From Thermoproteota archaeon (GTDB lineage: Archaea > Thermoproteota > Thermoprotei_A > EX4484-217-1), in NCBI GenBank assembly GCA_029258915.1, contig JAPDJU010000003.1:120082-184081 (forward strand): 64,000 nucleotides of DNA. The letters are read 5' to 3'. A program made the translations under genes and the position numbers. The notes beneath the pieces are model-generated. The model searched no databases, was not told the origin of the DNA, and saw only the letters and a program-made list of their open reading frames with translations. Shown piece after piece: positions 9,280-19,145 of the stretch (the first letter of the stretch is position 1; each line of letters opens with the position of its first letter).

Positions 9280-9924
9280 CAGCACTTTTGGCAGATCCCA
9301 TATGCCATTAATGACAATATCTGCTCCATGTTTTCTAAGCAGTTCTTCGGTTTTTAACCCTGTTAGAACGCCCACAGTTTTAACGCCGACGGCTTTACCT
9401 GCTTCCATATCGACCCAGTAATCTCCAACAAAAACTACGTCCTCAGGGTTTACACCATACTTCTGTAATATTTCACTTAGTATTCCTTTTCTCGAGAAGG
9501 GTATGTGTTCATCCTCAGGTTTTTGCTGTTTTATAGTGTAAACTTCATCAACATATTCTGCCATATTATATTCTTTCAGTTCAGCCCAGATTTTTTCAGG
9601 GTCTATTTCTCTGCCTGTAGTTACAATAACCCTATAATTATTCTTCTTAAGCCACTTTAAAACTTCGATAGCTCCTTCTATAGGTTTATCTTTATGTGTA
9701 AATACATTACCGTATAATGTTCTAAATGTTTTCCAGAAATTCATTTTGTTTATGTTTTCAGGTATTATCGGGTCTAACATATCATTCTTAAAGTAATGCA
9801 TGAATTCTTCTTTTGAAATTTTGTTTAGTCCAAAGATTTCTCTGGTGGTATTGTAAACTATGAAGAATCTTTCCAATGTATCTATGAGGGTCATGTCGAG
9901 ATCTAATACGACTATTTTAACCAA
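9220..9924 (-). CDS. HAD-superfamily hydrolase
   Basis: A 234-residue HAD hydrolase. Motif I is DLDMTLID (nucleophile Asp, about 7-14), motif II VTTGR, and motif IV GDYWVDMEAGKA (about 164-175). The helical cap lies between motifs I and II. The family dephosphorylates small molecules such as phosphoglycolate or sugar phosphates; the substrate here is unknown. The 3' end overlaps the small membrane-protein gene on the other strand. Confidence 0.88.
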   Translation of the reverse strand: MVKIVVLDLDMTLIDTLERFFIVYNTTREIFGLNKISKEEFMHYFKNDMLDPIIPENINKMNFWKTFRTLYGNVFTHKDKPIEGAIEVLKWLKKNNYRVIVTTGREIDPEKIWAELKEYNMAEYVDEVYTIKQQKPEDEHIPFSRKGILSEILQKYGVNPEDVVFVGDYWVDMEAGKAVGVKTVGVLTGLKTEELLRKHGADIVINGIWDLPKVLSSFPHKKIAESSRHHKPEK

Positions 9925-10045
9925 AATATTTTTACCTCATGTTTCAAACTAAGTTCTAATATTTCGAGTTAGTATATAATGGTTTGGTACGGTGTAAACA
10001 GTAGTTTAAATTAATATCGTAGCAATAATCACCAGAGGGTTAAAG

Positions 10046-10432
10046 TTGACTAAAAAGAGAAAACCTATGTTAGCTAGTGGAGCTATAGTTTCAGACTATG
10101 AACCTCTATTTAAATACTGGGAAATAGCTAAAAATGTAGATAAATCTGTTGCCGAAAAAGCTACTTTAAGAAGCGAAGATTTTGATGTTGCCTTATCTTA
10201 TGTTTCTTCAAAAGGAATTACTAGCTTAGCTAGTTTACTTAGTTACTTAGAGGATTACATGACTGATAGGGTTGATGGAGAATTAGCAGTAAGAGCTTTA
10301 AAAGAGACGTATGGTGTAACTTTTGAAATAGAGGAAGCTAAACGTAGGATTGCCAGGATATTAGCAGGCTGGCTTATAGAAGCATGCAGTTTATGGGGTA
10401 CTCTTAGGCTTACTGGAAAACGTGAAGAATAA
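10046..10432 (+). CDS. Conserved-looking helical protein upstream of lhr
   Basis: A 128-residue, mostly helical, soluble protein that I do not recognise. It ends 23 nt before the Lhr start and is on the same strand, so it is probably in the same operon and may work with the helicase. The start is TTG 10046 preceded by GAGGG. Confidence 0.6.
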   Translation: MTKKRKPMLASGAIVSDYEPLFKYWEIAKNVDKSVAEKATLRSEDFDVALSYVSSKGITSLASLLSYLEDYMTDRVDGELAVRALKETYGVTFEIEEAKRRIARILAGWLIEACSLWGTLRLTGKREE

Positions 10433-10455
10433 GCTACTAACCGGGAATAAAATCT

Positions 10456-13400
10456 ATGAGTAATGAAATAACATTTGTTGAAGAAGAATATAGTGACAGG
10501 GAGATATTTAGTCTACTTAGGCCTTACATTGTCGAATGGTTTAAGTCAAAATATGGGACATTTACTCCTCCTCAAAGAAAAACTATTCCAGAAATTAAAA
10601 AAGGAAACAATGTTCTTATTTCTTCACCTACAGGTACAGGCAAAACTTTAGCTGCATTTCTAGGTATTTTAGATGATCTCTTCAGATTAGCTGAGAAAGA
10701 CGAGCTTGAAAATAAAATTTATGTTGTTTACGTTAGCCCATTAAGAGCCTTAAATAATGATATGAGAAGAAATCTAATCGAACCTCTAAGCGAGATCGAA
10801 AAGCTCTGTGAAAATCAAGGCTATGGCCGTTTAAAAATTAGAGTTGCTGTTAGAACAAGCGATACTAGTCCTTATGAGAAACAGAAAATGCTAAAGAAAC
10901 CTCCTCACATACTTATAACTACTCCAGAAAGCTTTGCCATAGCCCTCGTAGCTCCGAAATTTAGAAAACTTCTTAAAGACGTTAGATGGGTTATTGTCGA
11001 TGAAATCCATGAACTTTGTAGCAGTAAACGTGGTGTTCATCTAAGCTTATCCATTGAAAGACTTGAACACTATGTTGGTAAGCCCCTTATAAGAATAGGG
11101 CTTAGTGCAACAATAGCTCCTTTAATTGAAGTTGCTAAATTCCTTGTAGGCTACGATTCTAGTAATAAACCTAGGAAATGTAGAATAGTTGATGCTAGAT
11201 TTGCCAAGCCTCTAAGAATTAAAGTTATTAGTCCTTTAAGAGACATAGTTTACGCTTCTGCTGAAGAAATTAATGAAGCCATATACTCTACATTAGTGAA
11301 AATAATAAATGAACATAGAACAACACTTGTTTTCACCAACACTAGAAGCGCCACAGAAAGAGTAGTTTACAAGTTAAGAAAAATATTTAAAAGCAATGGT
11401 GTTTTAGATGCCGATCTTATTGAAGCACACCACAGTAGTTTAAGTAGAAACATTAGATTAGCCGTTGAAGAAAAATTAAAACAGGGATTATTAAAATCCG
11501 TTGTATGTGTTTCCCCCGACTCCATGGTATTGACAATAAATGGTTGGAAGAAGATTAAAGAGATGCAAAGACATGACGGTGTTTATTGTTTAGACCTTAA
11601 AGATTTAAAACTTAAACCGTCATCGTTTGATAGAATATTAGCAAGGGATTATCAGGGAAAAGGATACCTTATTGAAACATCTCTTGGCTACGGCATCAAA
11701 TGCACACCTGACCATAAATTTTTGGTTTTGAAAGATAATAAGCTATCGTGGAAAACAGCTGAAGAACTAAATACTGGAGATCATGTTGCCATAGCAAGAA
11801 CAGTCAATATCGGTCTCAAAGGCAAACATGGAGGATTAACCACCCTTAAAACATTGTCTTTAGGAGACATATTCTTTGATGAAATCGTTAAGAAGGGAAT
11901 AATAAACCTAAATGAGGTATGCAGCTTAGTAAATACTTCTATGGGAAACTATGTGGTAAATGGTTTTGTATGTAAAAATTGCTCAACGAGTTTAGAGCTT
12001 GGAATAGATATTGGATATATTGATGTTGTAGTCCTACTTAGTAGCCCTAAGAGTGTTAGCAGATTATTACAAAGAGTTGGCAGATCAGGTCATAAACTAC
12101 GTAACTTAAGTAAGGGTTTTCTTATTGTAGTTGATAGAGATGACCTAGTTGAATGCACTGTTTTAGCTAAAGTAGCTTTAGAGAGAAAAATAGATAACGT
12201 GAGCATACCTAAAAACGCTCTTGATGTTCTTGCTCAACATATTGTAGGTATGGCGCTTGAAAAGAAGTGGAAGATTAAGGAAGCATATGAACTTGTAAAG
12301 AGAAGCTATAATTACCACAACCTAAGCTTCAACGATTTTATGAGCGTGCTTAGATATCTTTCAGGTGCTTATGAAGAATTAAAAAGTATGAAAGTTTATG
12401 CTAAAATATGGGTTGTTGAGAAAGAAGGGGTTTTTGGTAGAAGAGGCCGCGGTAAAACAAGGATGATATATTATATGAACAGTGGAACAATACCTGATGA
12501 AGCGAAGATAACTGTTATAACAGATAAAGGTAAGTATTTAGGTACAATAGATGAACAATTCCTACAAATACTTGTACCAGGAGATGTTTTCGTTCTTGGA
12601 GGCAGAACATACAAGTTTGTCAGAAGCTATGGTAGTTTAATTTTAGTCAGAGAAGTCGAAGGTGAAAGACCAACAGTACCATCATGGTTTAGCGAAATGC
12701 TACCATTGTCTTACGATTCTGCTCTTCTTATAGGAAGGTTTAGGAGAACAATAGCTAAAATGATAGATGAAGGTGTGGAAAGCAGTAGGATAATAGATTA
12801 CATAGCTGAAACGTATAACGTTGAAAGAAAAGATGCCGAAAGCATTTACAAATACATACTTGAAGAATATCTGTTCACGGAGGGTAATGTTCCGGGAGAT
12901 GATTTAATACTCGTAGAAGTTTATGATGAAGCATATAGGAGAAATATTATATTCCATACGCTATATGGTAGAAGGGTAAATGATGCTTTAAGCAGAGCTT
13001 ATGGCTACGTTTTAAGTAAAATTGTTTCTGAAAATGTTAAAATAACGGTTACAGATAATGGATTTGTGCTTACCATACCCCGAAGAAATACTGATTTAAA
13101 GAAGCTTCTAGCTGAAGTTTCTTCGAAAAACATAGCATCTCTACTTAAAAATGCGCTTAAGAACACGGAGCTCTTGAGGAGAAGGTTTAGACACTGTGCT
13201 GAGAGAGCGTTCATGATTTTGAAGAGATATATGGATACAGAAAAATCTGTTCATAGGCTGCAACTAAGCGCGCAAAACCTACTAAAAATAGTTGAAACAT
13301 ATAAGGACTTTCCGGTGTTAAAGGAAACATATAGAGAAATTCTAGAAGATTTTATGGATATAAGTAATGCTATTAACGTTTTGAAAAATATTGAGAAAGG

Positions 13401-13569
13401 GAGAATAAAAGTTAAAGTGCTTAGTCCAAGAAATGTACCAAGCCCATTCGCCCATAACATGCTACTTCAAGGCTACAGCGACATTGTTCTTATGGAAGAT
13501 AGAAGAACAATGTTACTTAAACTACATAAGAGAGTTATGGAATATTTAAAACTACGAAGCAATTATTGA
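10456..13569 (+). CDS. lhr: Lhr-Core type DNA helicase precursor with mini-intein
   Basis: The 1037-residue precursor gives an 879-residue Lhr after intein removal. Walker A is PTGTGKT (58-64), Walker B DEIH (182-185), motif III LSATIAP, motif V STSLELGIDIG after the intein, and motif VI QRVGRSGH. The winged-helix, bridge and C-terminal Lhr-core regions follow. The enzyme is an ATP-driven 3'-5' translocase that unwinds DNA or RNA-DNA hybrids and is linked to repair. The intein sits in motif V, so the unspliced protein cannot be active. Start ATG 10456. Confidence 0.95.
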   Translation: MSNEITFVEEEYSDREIFSLLRPYIVEWFKSKYGTFTPPQRKTIPEIKKGNNVLISSPTGTGKTLAAFLGILDDLFRLAEKDELENKIYVVYVSPLRALNNDMRRNLIEPLSEIEKLCENQGYGRLKIRVAVRTSDTSPYEKQKMLKKPPHILITTPESFAIALVAPKFRKLLKDVRWVIVDEIHELCSSKRGVHLSLSIERLEHYVGKPLIRIGLSATIAPLIEVAKFLVGYDSSNKPRKCRIVDARFAKPLRIKVISPLRDIVYASAEEINEAIYSTLVKIINEHRTTLVFTNTRSATERVVYKLRKIFKSNGVLDADLIEAHHSSLSRNIRLAVEEKLKQGLLKSVVCVSPDSMVLTINGWKKIKEMQRHDGVYCLDLKDLKLKPSSFDRILARDYQGKGYLIETSLGYGIKCTPDHKFLVLKDNKLSWKTAEELNTGDHVAIARTVNIGLKGKHGGLTTLKTLSLGDIFFDEIVKKGIINLNEVCSLVNTSMGNYVVNGFVCKNCSTSLELGIDIGYIDVVVLLSSPKSVSRLLQRVGRSGHKLRNLSKGFLIVVDRDDLVECTVLAKVALERKIDNVSIPKNALDVLAQHIVGMALEKKWKIKEAYELVKRSYNYHNLSFNDFMSVLRYLSGAYEELKSMKVYAKIWVVEKEGVFGRRGRGKTRMIYYMNSGTIPDEAKITVITDKGKYLGTIDEQFLQILVPGDVFVLGGRTYKFVRSYGSLILVREVEGERPTVPSWFSEMLPLSYDSALLIGRFRRTIAKMIDEGVESSRIIDYIAETYNVERKDAESIYKYILEEYLFTEGNVPGDDLILVEVYDEAYRRNIIFHTLYGRRVNDALSRAYGYVLSKIVSENVKITVTDNGFVLTIPRRNTDLKKLLAEVSSKNIASLLKNALKNTELLRRRFRHCAERAFMILKRYMDTEKSVHRLQLSAQNLLKIVETYKDFPVLKETYREILEDFMDISNAINVLKNIEKGRIKVKVLSPRNVPSPFAHNMLLQGYSDIVLMEDRRTMLLKLHKRVMEYLKLRSNY
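11506..11979 (+). other. Mini-intein in lhr, endonuclease-free
   Basis: This 158-residue intein starts with Cys (CVSPDSMVL, block A), has block B CTPDHKFLV and a block F IFFDEIVKK, and ends VVNGFVCKN followed by Cys as +1 extein residue. There is no homing endonuclease domain. The usual penultimate His before the terminal Asn is Lys, which is rare and should weaken or change Asn cyclisation. It is placed between VV and CSTSLELG of helicase motif V. Confidence 0.9.
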
Positions 13570-15240
13570 AAAGACGTATTCTGATACGTAAGGCGCGATA
13601 ATAAAGCTTAAACCAGCTATGAGTAGGACAAAAAATCCTCGCAACGTGTTTCTAAGAGTAAAATCTATTACCTTACTTGTTAAAAGCGCAAATGTTAATG
13701 AGGCTTCAATTATGGTTATTTTAAATTGCTCAAAGATTTCATCAAAATTGAATGTTAGCCCTATAAAAGTAGAATATGATGAGTCTATCTCAATTAAAGC
13801 TGAAGCTAATTTTAAAACTAAAGCTAAAGAGAATGTGAGAAGCACTGGTGTTAAGTAGGCTACGAGTTCATAGATAAATAGCGACTTCCTAGCCTCAGCT
13901 TTTATATATCGAACTTCATTAACGAAATGTGTTAGTTCTTCGAGAATTACTGGGGAACCTCCTCCCGATTCCTCTATTTCGTTTAGTATGAACACCACGT
14001 AGTTAAAAAGCCATGAACGTGTTTTCGGGAGCTTATTTAGCCCTAACCCCATTCTTACATGAGAAGACATATTGTTTAATAGTCTATCAAAATGTTTGTT
14101 GTATTTTTTCGTCCATGAAATCCTTATAATGGCTTGAGCAGGTGTAAACCCCATTTTCCTATACTCTGTTAGGTCTCTTAGAAACTCTGGTAACGCGTTT
14201 TCTATGCTTTTAGCTATTTTTCTCTCTCTATAATATGATACTCCATTAATCGATGTTATGGAGAGTAATACTATTAGGATAACTAATGGAAGACTGTTAA
14301 ATGTATTGTATGTGAAATATGCAAGAGGTATAGATAGTAAGGCAGCTATTAATGGATATTTTAAATGTTTTCTCTTAAACTCTAAGATTTCAGGAAGTAA
14401 GGAATCTATTATTATGAGTGATATTATGGCAATTATAGGTATCACGAGAAAATTAAGTGTTACTATTATTAATCCTATATCGGATGGAAGTATTATAGAA
14501 CCTATAAGTACAAGCAATGTTAACATTAGAAACATTGAAGCTATTAACTCACCTACGTCTGTACTTCTTTCAGCGTAAATCTTCCACTTAAATTTAAGCT
14601 CTTTAAGCATATCTTTCGTTTTCTCTTCAAGGTATTTGGCTACATCGCCTCCGCTTCTAATTAATGAAGTATAGCCGTATATTATGTCTTGAAATTCTTT
14701 TAGAGGACTATTTTTTGCTAAATTATCTAATGCCGTAAGAGGGTCTTTGCCTAAAAACCTAATATCTCTTAAAAATACCATTGCTTCTTTCTTTAAATAT
14801 TTAAATACGTTTGATTTGATAAGCCTTGTTAGAGAAGTATACATAGAAATACCTGCATGCTGTAGTACACTTGTATATAGCAGAAAATATGGAAGCTCCT
14901 TTTTCAGACCTTCCCTTCTATCTCTTATTAGCAAGAATACTTGTAAGAAAGGCGATATGAAAACTAATGTAGTAAGTGCAACTATAATGAATGTAAGGTA
15001 AAGTGCATAAACGTAGTTGCTTAAAACATACACCATTAATGTTAGAAAACTAAACACTAACAATATAATCGATATAAGCAGTCTTGATGCAATTAATGCT
15101 ATTGGTGACCTATAATAACCTGCTTTAAGCATTAACGTAGATATTTTCATAGATAAATATCTAACTAGCTTCTTTAACGGGAAGCTGTTTGCTAAGTTAT
15201 TTATTAAAGTTTTATGATTTGTCTCTCTCAAAAACATCAC
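13552..15240 (-). CDS. Type IV pilus platform protein, TadC/ArlJ-like
   Basis: A 562-residue inner-membrane platform with two T2SF-type domains. Four to five hydrophobic helices are grouped around 55-110 and 225-320, and more occur at the C-terminus (about 455-555). Conserved segments such as GFTPAQAI and ESGGGSPVILEEL match the second domain of this family. It works with the ATPase encoded just upstream to extrude pilin. The start is ATG 15240 (or the next codon), overlapping the ATPase gene by 29 bp. The 3' end overlaps lhr by 18 bp in convergent orientation. Confidence 0.88.
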   Translation of the reverse strand: MMFLRETNHKTLINNLANSFPLKKLVRYLSMKISTLMLKAGYYRSPIALIASRLLISIILLVFSFLTLMVYVLSNYVYALYLTFIIVALTTLVFISPFLQVFLLIRDRREGLKKELPYFLLYTSVLQHAGISMYTSLTRLIKSNVFKYLKKEAMVFLRDIRFLGKDPLTALDNLAKNSPLKEFQDIIYGYTSLIRSGGDVAKYLEEKTKDMLKELKFKWKIYAERSTDVGELIASMFLMLTLLVLIGSIILPSDIGLIIVTLNFLVIPIIAIISLIIIDSLLPEILEFKRKHLKYPLIAALLSIPLAYFTYNTFNSLPLVILIVLLSITSINGVSYYRERKIAKSIENALPEFLRDLTEYRKMGFTPAQAIIRISWTKKYNKHFDRLLNNMSSHVRMGLGLNKLPKTRSWLFNYVVFILNEIEESGGGSPVILEELTHFVNEVRYIKAEARKSLFIYELVAYLTPVLLTFSLALVLKLASALIEIDSSYSTFIGLTFNFDEIFEQFKITIIEASLTFALLTSKVIDFTLRNTLRGFFVLLIAGLSFIIAPYVSEYVFSIIAS

Positions 15241-16717
15241 CGTGTCTTTTTATTGAGTAAAATTCGAATAACCTCAAAGCTACATTATCGTAGTCGAAAA
15301 TATCTTCCTTAACTAATTTCTCTAAAAACTCCTTTCTAGTTTGTAATTCTACAATAACTTCTTCATCGGATATTCCATAACGCTTAGCTAATGTTTTTAA
15401 CCTAAAACTTTTCTCATAAACATCATATGGGTTCTCTGGCAAGTGTTTATCCAGTTGAGGGTTCCAAGAGAAAATTTCTATAGGCTTTATACGGTTTCCT
15501 TCTACTTCAAGTTCATAGATGCTAGTTAGTCTTCTTATAATTCTATGGGTTCTTATATCTCTTAGCCTTTTCATTACAGCTATACACCATATTAGTGTGA
15601 GAAATGAATGTTTTACGTTAAGAGGTGGAGACATAAGCCTAACCATCATAGAATCTACGGTGTCTGCATGTAGCGTTGTTAAACCTCCATGGCCGCTAGC
15701 TGATGCTTGTACTAGAACTTGTACTTCTTCGCCTCTCACTTCGCCTACAATAATGTATTCTGCTCTTCTTCTCCAAGCAAATTTCACTAATGTATGTAAA
15801 TCTATGCTCATCCACTTTTCTGCAGGATTATATGATCTTCTCGTATAAAGCGGGTCCCAATGTTCATGTGGCAAACGTAGTTCCGGAGTATCTTCTACTG
15901 TTATTACCCTTGAATCAGGAGGTATGAGTGTAGTTAGTGACTGCAATAGTGTCGTCTTGCCTGACGCCATAGCACCTATGATAAAAATCAGTCCCTGCGC
16001 TTCAACTATAAGCCATAGGTATGCAGCTTCTAGGGGGCTAAGGGTATTTAATGTTAAAAGATGAGTTATTGTTAACGGTTGTTCTGGAAACTTTCTTATT
16101 ACAAAACTTGAACCTCTACCGCTAACCTCTTTAGATAAAGTTAGTGCCGCACGATGTCCTTCTGGCAGTCTTGTTTCCAAAATAGGATATGCTGTTGAAA
16201 TATGTTTCCCACTTCTAAGAGCTAACTTTTGAACATATGCTCTTAGCTCTTCTTCACTGTTAAAGTAAATGTTAGTATCTAGCCACGGATATTCTGAGAC
16301 ATCTCTATGAACGATAGCAACAGGTATTCCAGGACCTTCAACAGCTAATTCTTCAACTCTAGGATCTTTCATTGGAACATCAATTTTACCATAACCTATT
16401 AAATCTCTTAGAATGTAGTAGTGCAATATGTCATAGTACTTTTCATATTTTTCTTTAACACCTAATTCTTCAGCAACTTCCTCTAAAACTCCCTCAATGT
16501 ATCCTATAGGGTCTTTTTCAGTATAGAGTGGTTTCAAGCTCTTGTATAGGTAGTCTATTAGAATATTGTATGTTTCTTGGGCATCGCTTTCAAGTTTAGG
16601 TTCTTGAACCATGTAATATCCTTTGCCTTTATATTCTAAAATAGTAATAGTTGCTTCTCCAACATTATATTCAAGAAACTTCCGGTAGTCTTTTCCAAGA
16701 AACTTGCCAGAAACCAT
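15212..16717 (-). CDS. Type IV pilus assembly ATPase, TadA/GspE-like
   Basis: A 501-residue secretion ATPase. Walker A is GAMASGKTTL (248-257), the Asp box is ITVEDTPELRLPHE, Walker B is IIVGEVRGEE and the His box is SASGHGGLTTLHAD. It powers assembly of an archaeal pilus or related surface filament. Five genes in one direction (three pilin-like proteins, this ATPase and the platform) are tightly packed from 18810 down to 13552. A C-terminal fossil of a paralogous ATPase lies at 51054-51235. Confidence 0.93.
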   Translation of the reverse strand: MVSGKFLGKDYRKFLEYNVGEATITILEYKGKGYYMVQEPKLESDAQETYNILIDYLYKSLKPLYTEKDPIGYIEGVLEEVAEELGVKEKYEKYYDILHYYILRDLIGYGKIDVPMKDPRVEELAVEGPGIPVAIVHRDVSEYPWLDTNIYFNSEEELRAYVQKLALRSGKHISTAYPILETRLPEGHRAALTLSKEVSGRGSSFVIRKFPEQPLTITHLLTLNTLSPLEAAYLWLIVEAQGLIFIIGAMASGKTTLLQSLTTLIPPDSRVITVEDTPELRLPHEHWDPLYTRRSYNPAEKWMSIDLHTLVKFAWRRRAEYIIVGEVRGEEVQVLVQASASGHGGLTTLHADTVDSMMVRLMSPPLNVKHSFLTLIWCIAVMKRLRDIRTHRIIRRLTSIYELEVEGNRIKPIEIFSWNPQLDKHLPENPYDVYEKSFRLKTLAKRYGISDEEVIVELQTRKEFLEKLVKEDIFDYDNVALRLFEFYSIKRHGDVFERDKS

Positions 16718-16724
16718 GAAAACT

Positions 16725-17942
16725 TTACCTCACAGTTATCTGGTTAACCTGTATAGCAATAGAAAATGTAGCCCATCTACTTTTACTTGAGGAAATAGCA
16801 TTAGTTATAAACGTATTATAAATTATTATAGCTAGATACTTAGTTGTAGTAGTCTTAGGAGGCACCTCAATATTAATAACGTAGTTTTCTACATTATACT
16901 TAGTAAGGGTACTCCATGAAGGTATGCGCACGGTTAAAGTCTTTGTAACATACATTATCTCTAAATTACTTGACTTCATAGGTATATTGTATTCATATGT
17001 AGGAGGATCGTCTGTTATGGCTATCGACTGTAATTGATCCTTAGTAATTAATGCTAAATACAGTTCATGTTTGACAATATCGGAAGCTGTTTTTGCTTTA
17101 ATGTAATAGGCAACCGTGATGTTTACAATGATTTCTTCAGCATTTTCGCTGTTAGGCAATTCTATAATGTAAGCGTACCAGTGATCCTGGTTCCCATCTA
17201 AACCTGCACCAACATAAAGATGTTCATAAACTGAGAAACTATTAGAATTCATTGTAAGATTTTCCCAATATGAAGTATCAGCAGGTTCATACCATGCTAC
17301 ATAATATTTTGAATCAGTCTCATTCACAAAAACCACAGTTTCGCCATCATCATTCCTATACCATAGTTTTGTAGAAGCCATTTTGCCTAACCATAAATTA
17401 ACACCTAATGTCTGAAGAGAATTTATAGCGGAAATATTGTATGGTGGTGTGGGCTGTTCCGAAGAACTATTATTTAAGTAGATGCTATTATTGAGGCTAT
17501 TGCTGCTCTCCGGGTCTATTATGTAAAATACGTTACCATAACCAGTAATTATTAATGCCTTAGTATAATTATTTAAATACTTAAGTTCAGGAATTTCTAC
17601 AGTAGCTTCTTCTCTGGGAGACAGCTCCATGTTCATCTTTTTGATACTAACAGTGTTTTCTTTTGACCGTAAATAAAGAACGTCGATAAATGATTTTGCA
17701 CTGCCCATATTAATGATGCTTAAATACACCGTATCATTGACATGGTGTACCATGGCCTCTAGTCTTTCATGCGATCTTAAAGCTTCTAATTCTACAACTC
17801 TCTTACCCATATCAAGTAGTTTCCCCTGAGCTGAAGCTATAGGTACAAAGAACGCGAGTATAGATAAAAGCAACACTAAGAATAGAATTGAAGATACTAA
17901 ATTACTAATACCAATTCTTAATTTTAATTTCGTAGAAATCAC
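16725..17942 (-). CDS. Large pilin-like / adhesin-like exported protein
   Basis: A 405-residue protein with an N-terminal type III (prepilin) signal: LRIGISNLV followed by about 20 hydrophobic residues, with likely cleavage after the Gly. The rest is beta-rich and contains many NxS/T sequons, as expected of a glycosylated surface protein. I recognise no known domain. It ends 7 nt before the ATPase gene and overlaps the preceding pilin-like gene by 38 bp, so it is a filament or tip component by context. Confidence 0.72.
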   Translation of the reverse strand: MISTKLKLRIGISNLVSSILFLVLLLSILAFFVPIASAQGKLLDMGKRVVELEALRSHERLEAMVHHVNDTVYLSIINMGSAKSFIDVLYLRSKENTVSIKKMNMELSPREEATVEIPELKYLNNYTKALIITGYGNVFYIIDPESSNSLNNSIYLNNSSSEQPTPPYNISAINSLQTLGVNLWLGKMASTKLWYRNDDGETVVFVNETDSKYYVAWYEPADTSYWENLTMNSNSFSVYEHLYVGAGLDGNQDHWYAYIIELPNSENAEEIIVNITVAYYIKAKTASDIVKHELYLALITKDQLQSIAITDDPPTYEYNIPMKSSNLEIMYVTKTLTVRIPSWSTLTKYNVENYVINIEVPPKTTTTKYLAIIIYNTFITNAISSSKSRWATFSIAIQVNQITVR

Positions 17943-18366
17943 CTTTATCTGTTATCAATACTAAACGAGAATTAGGAATATTAGAAACAATAATTTCATA
18001 AAGTCCTTTTTCTATGCTTTCCGTTATTTGCTCCGTTAACGTGTTTCTTACGATAAAATCTGAAGTACTATTATCCGATATGATGGTTTTTATCTTAAAT
18101 TTCTCAAAACCATAGCTATATATGAGTATATGGGTTTCGCTTTCATTTACAAAAACATCTACTATACTAAATAATGTCCCTATTTTTCTCGCTCTAACAT
18201 CATATGCTTCTACTATGGAACTTGACCTTAACCCGGCAAGGTAATGTATTTTATGAGAGGCTATGATGTAGCTAGCTAAAACTATGGATATTAAGATTAA
18301 TGCTGCTACAATATTAGATACGGCCTTTGTAAAAAAGTAATATTTAAAATTGGTTTTGAGGTTCAT
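17905..18366 (-). CDS. Minor pilin-like protein
   Basis: A 153-residue protein starting with basic residues and then KAVSNIVAALILISIVLASY, the archaeal prepilin N-terminal pattern. The remaining part is short and beta-rich. It lies 6 nt after the preceding pilin gene and overlaps the next, so it belongs to the same pilus operon. Confidence 0.7.
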   Translation of the reverse strand: MNLKTNFKYYFFTKAVSNIVAALILISIVLASYIIASHKIHYLAGLRSSSIVEAYDVRARKIGTLFSIVDVFVNESETHILIYSYGFEKFKIKTIISDNSTSDFIVRNTLTEQITESIEKGLYEIIVSNIPNSRLVLITDKGDFYEIKIKNWY

Positions 18367-18372
18367 AGGTTA

Positions 18373-18810
18373 CTATTCACCTCTAACTATTTCTTGGAAA
18401 ACCTTCTCAGAGCCGTCAGGTAAGTCTGCTTTAATTATGACAGGATATTCTTCGCCTACGTTAAAGGACACTGTAATGATTAATGTATTGTAGGTAAATG
18501 TATCTCCAGGTCTTACTTTTACCGGCGAGGCAAGTTGTTCTGTATAGCTTCCCACCGTAATTTCCTTAATAGTTAATTCAGTACTTCCTATGTTCTTAGC
18601 GGAAATATAGAATGCAGCTGATCCATCACTAAAAACTTTTAGCTGCTTATCAATTACCTGGAGTCCAACTATGTTAGATGAAGATGTCATTACAGTGCTC
18701 ATGAACCTATATACTATTAGTACACCTGCAATCGATATAGATACTAGTAGTAAAGTTGCTATTATCGGTGAAATAGCTTTTTTAAACTTCTTCTTCAATA
18801 TTTCACCCAT
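18373..18810 (-). CDS. Archaeal type IV pilin
   Basis: I place the start at ATG 18810, giving 145 residues; an upstream in-frame ATG at 18861 would add an unlikely leader. The N-terminus KKAISPIIATLLLVSISI is the classic archaeal pilin/archaellin motif, with a single long helix and then a beta-domain rich in T, S and V. It is probably the major pilin and the first gene of the operon. Confidence 0.8.
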   Translation of the reverse strand: MGEILKKKFKKAISPIIATLLLVSISIAGVLIVYRFMSTVMTSSSNIVGLQVIDKQLKVFSDGSAAFYISAKNIGSTELTIKEITVGSYTEQLASPVKVRPGDTFTYNTLIITVSFNVGEEYPVIIKADLPDGSEKVFQEIVRGE

Positions 18811-18902
18811 AAGAATAAGGTTATTTAAAAAGTAGAGTAGACCGAAAGTGTCGGTAAACATATTTTAACGTTTACCAAATCTACTATACTTGGTGTTAAA
18901 CC

Positions 18903-19142
18903 GTGTCTGAGGAGAATATTATAGCCTATGTACTTCTTAACATCGCTCTAGGTAAAGAACATGAAATTAGAGAAAAAGCAGGCAAATTAGACTACGTAAC
19001 TGAAGTGAAAATAGTTTATGGAGAATACGATGTTGTTGTTAGAATCGAAGCACCAACGTTTAAAGCACTAGATAGAACGGTAAGCATGCTTAGAAGCATG
19101 AATGGTGTTCTCAAAACAATAACACTCATAGCTTCAAGCTAA
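18903..19142 (+). CDS. Stand-alone Lrp/AsnC ligand-binding (RAM) domain
   Basis: A 79-residue protein matching only the C-terminal effector domain of Lrp/AsnC regulators (IAYVLLNIALGKEHEIRE, then GEYDVVVRIEA). There is no DNA-binding helix-turn-helix. Such proteins form octamers and may bind amino acids or modulate full-length Lrp. The start is GTG 18903. It is divergent from the pilus operon and lies beside the broken homoserine kinase. Confidence 0.85.
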   Translation: MSEENIIAYVLLNIALGKEHEIREKAGKLDYVTEVKIVYGEYDVVVRIEAPTFKALDRTVSMLRSMNGVLKTITLIASS

Positions 19143-19145
19143 AAA

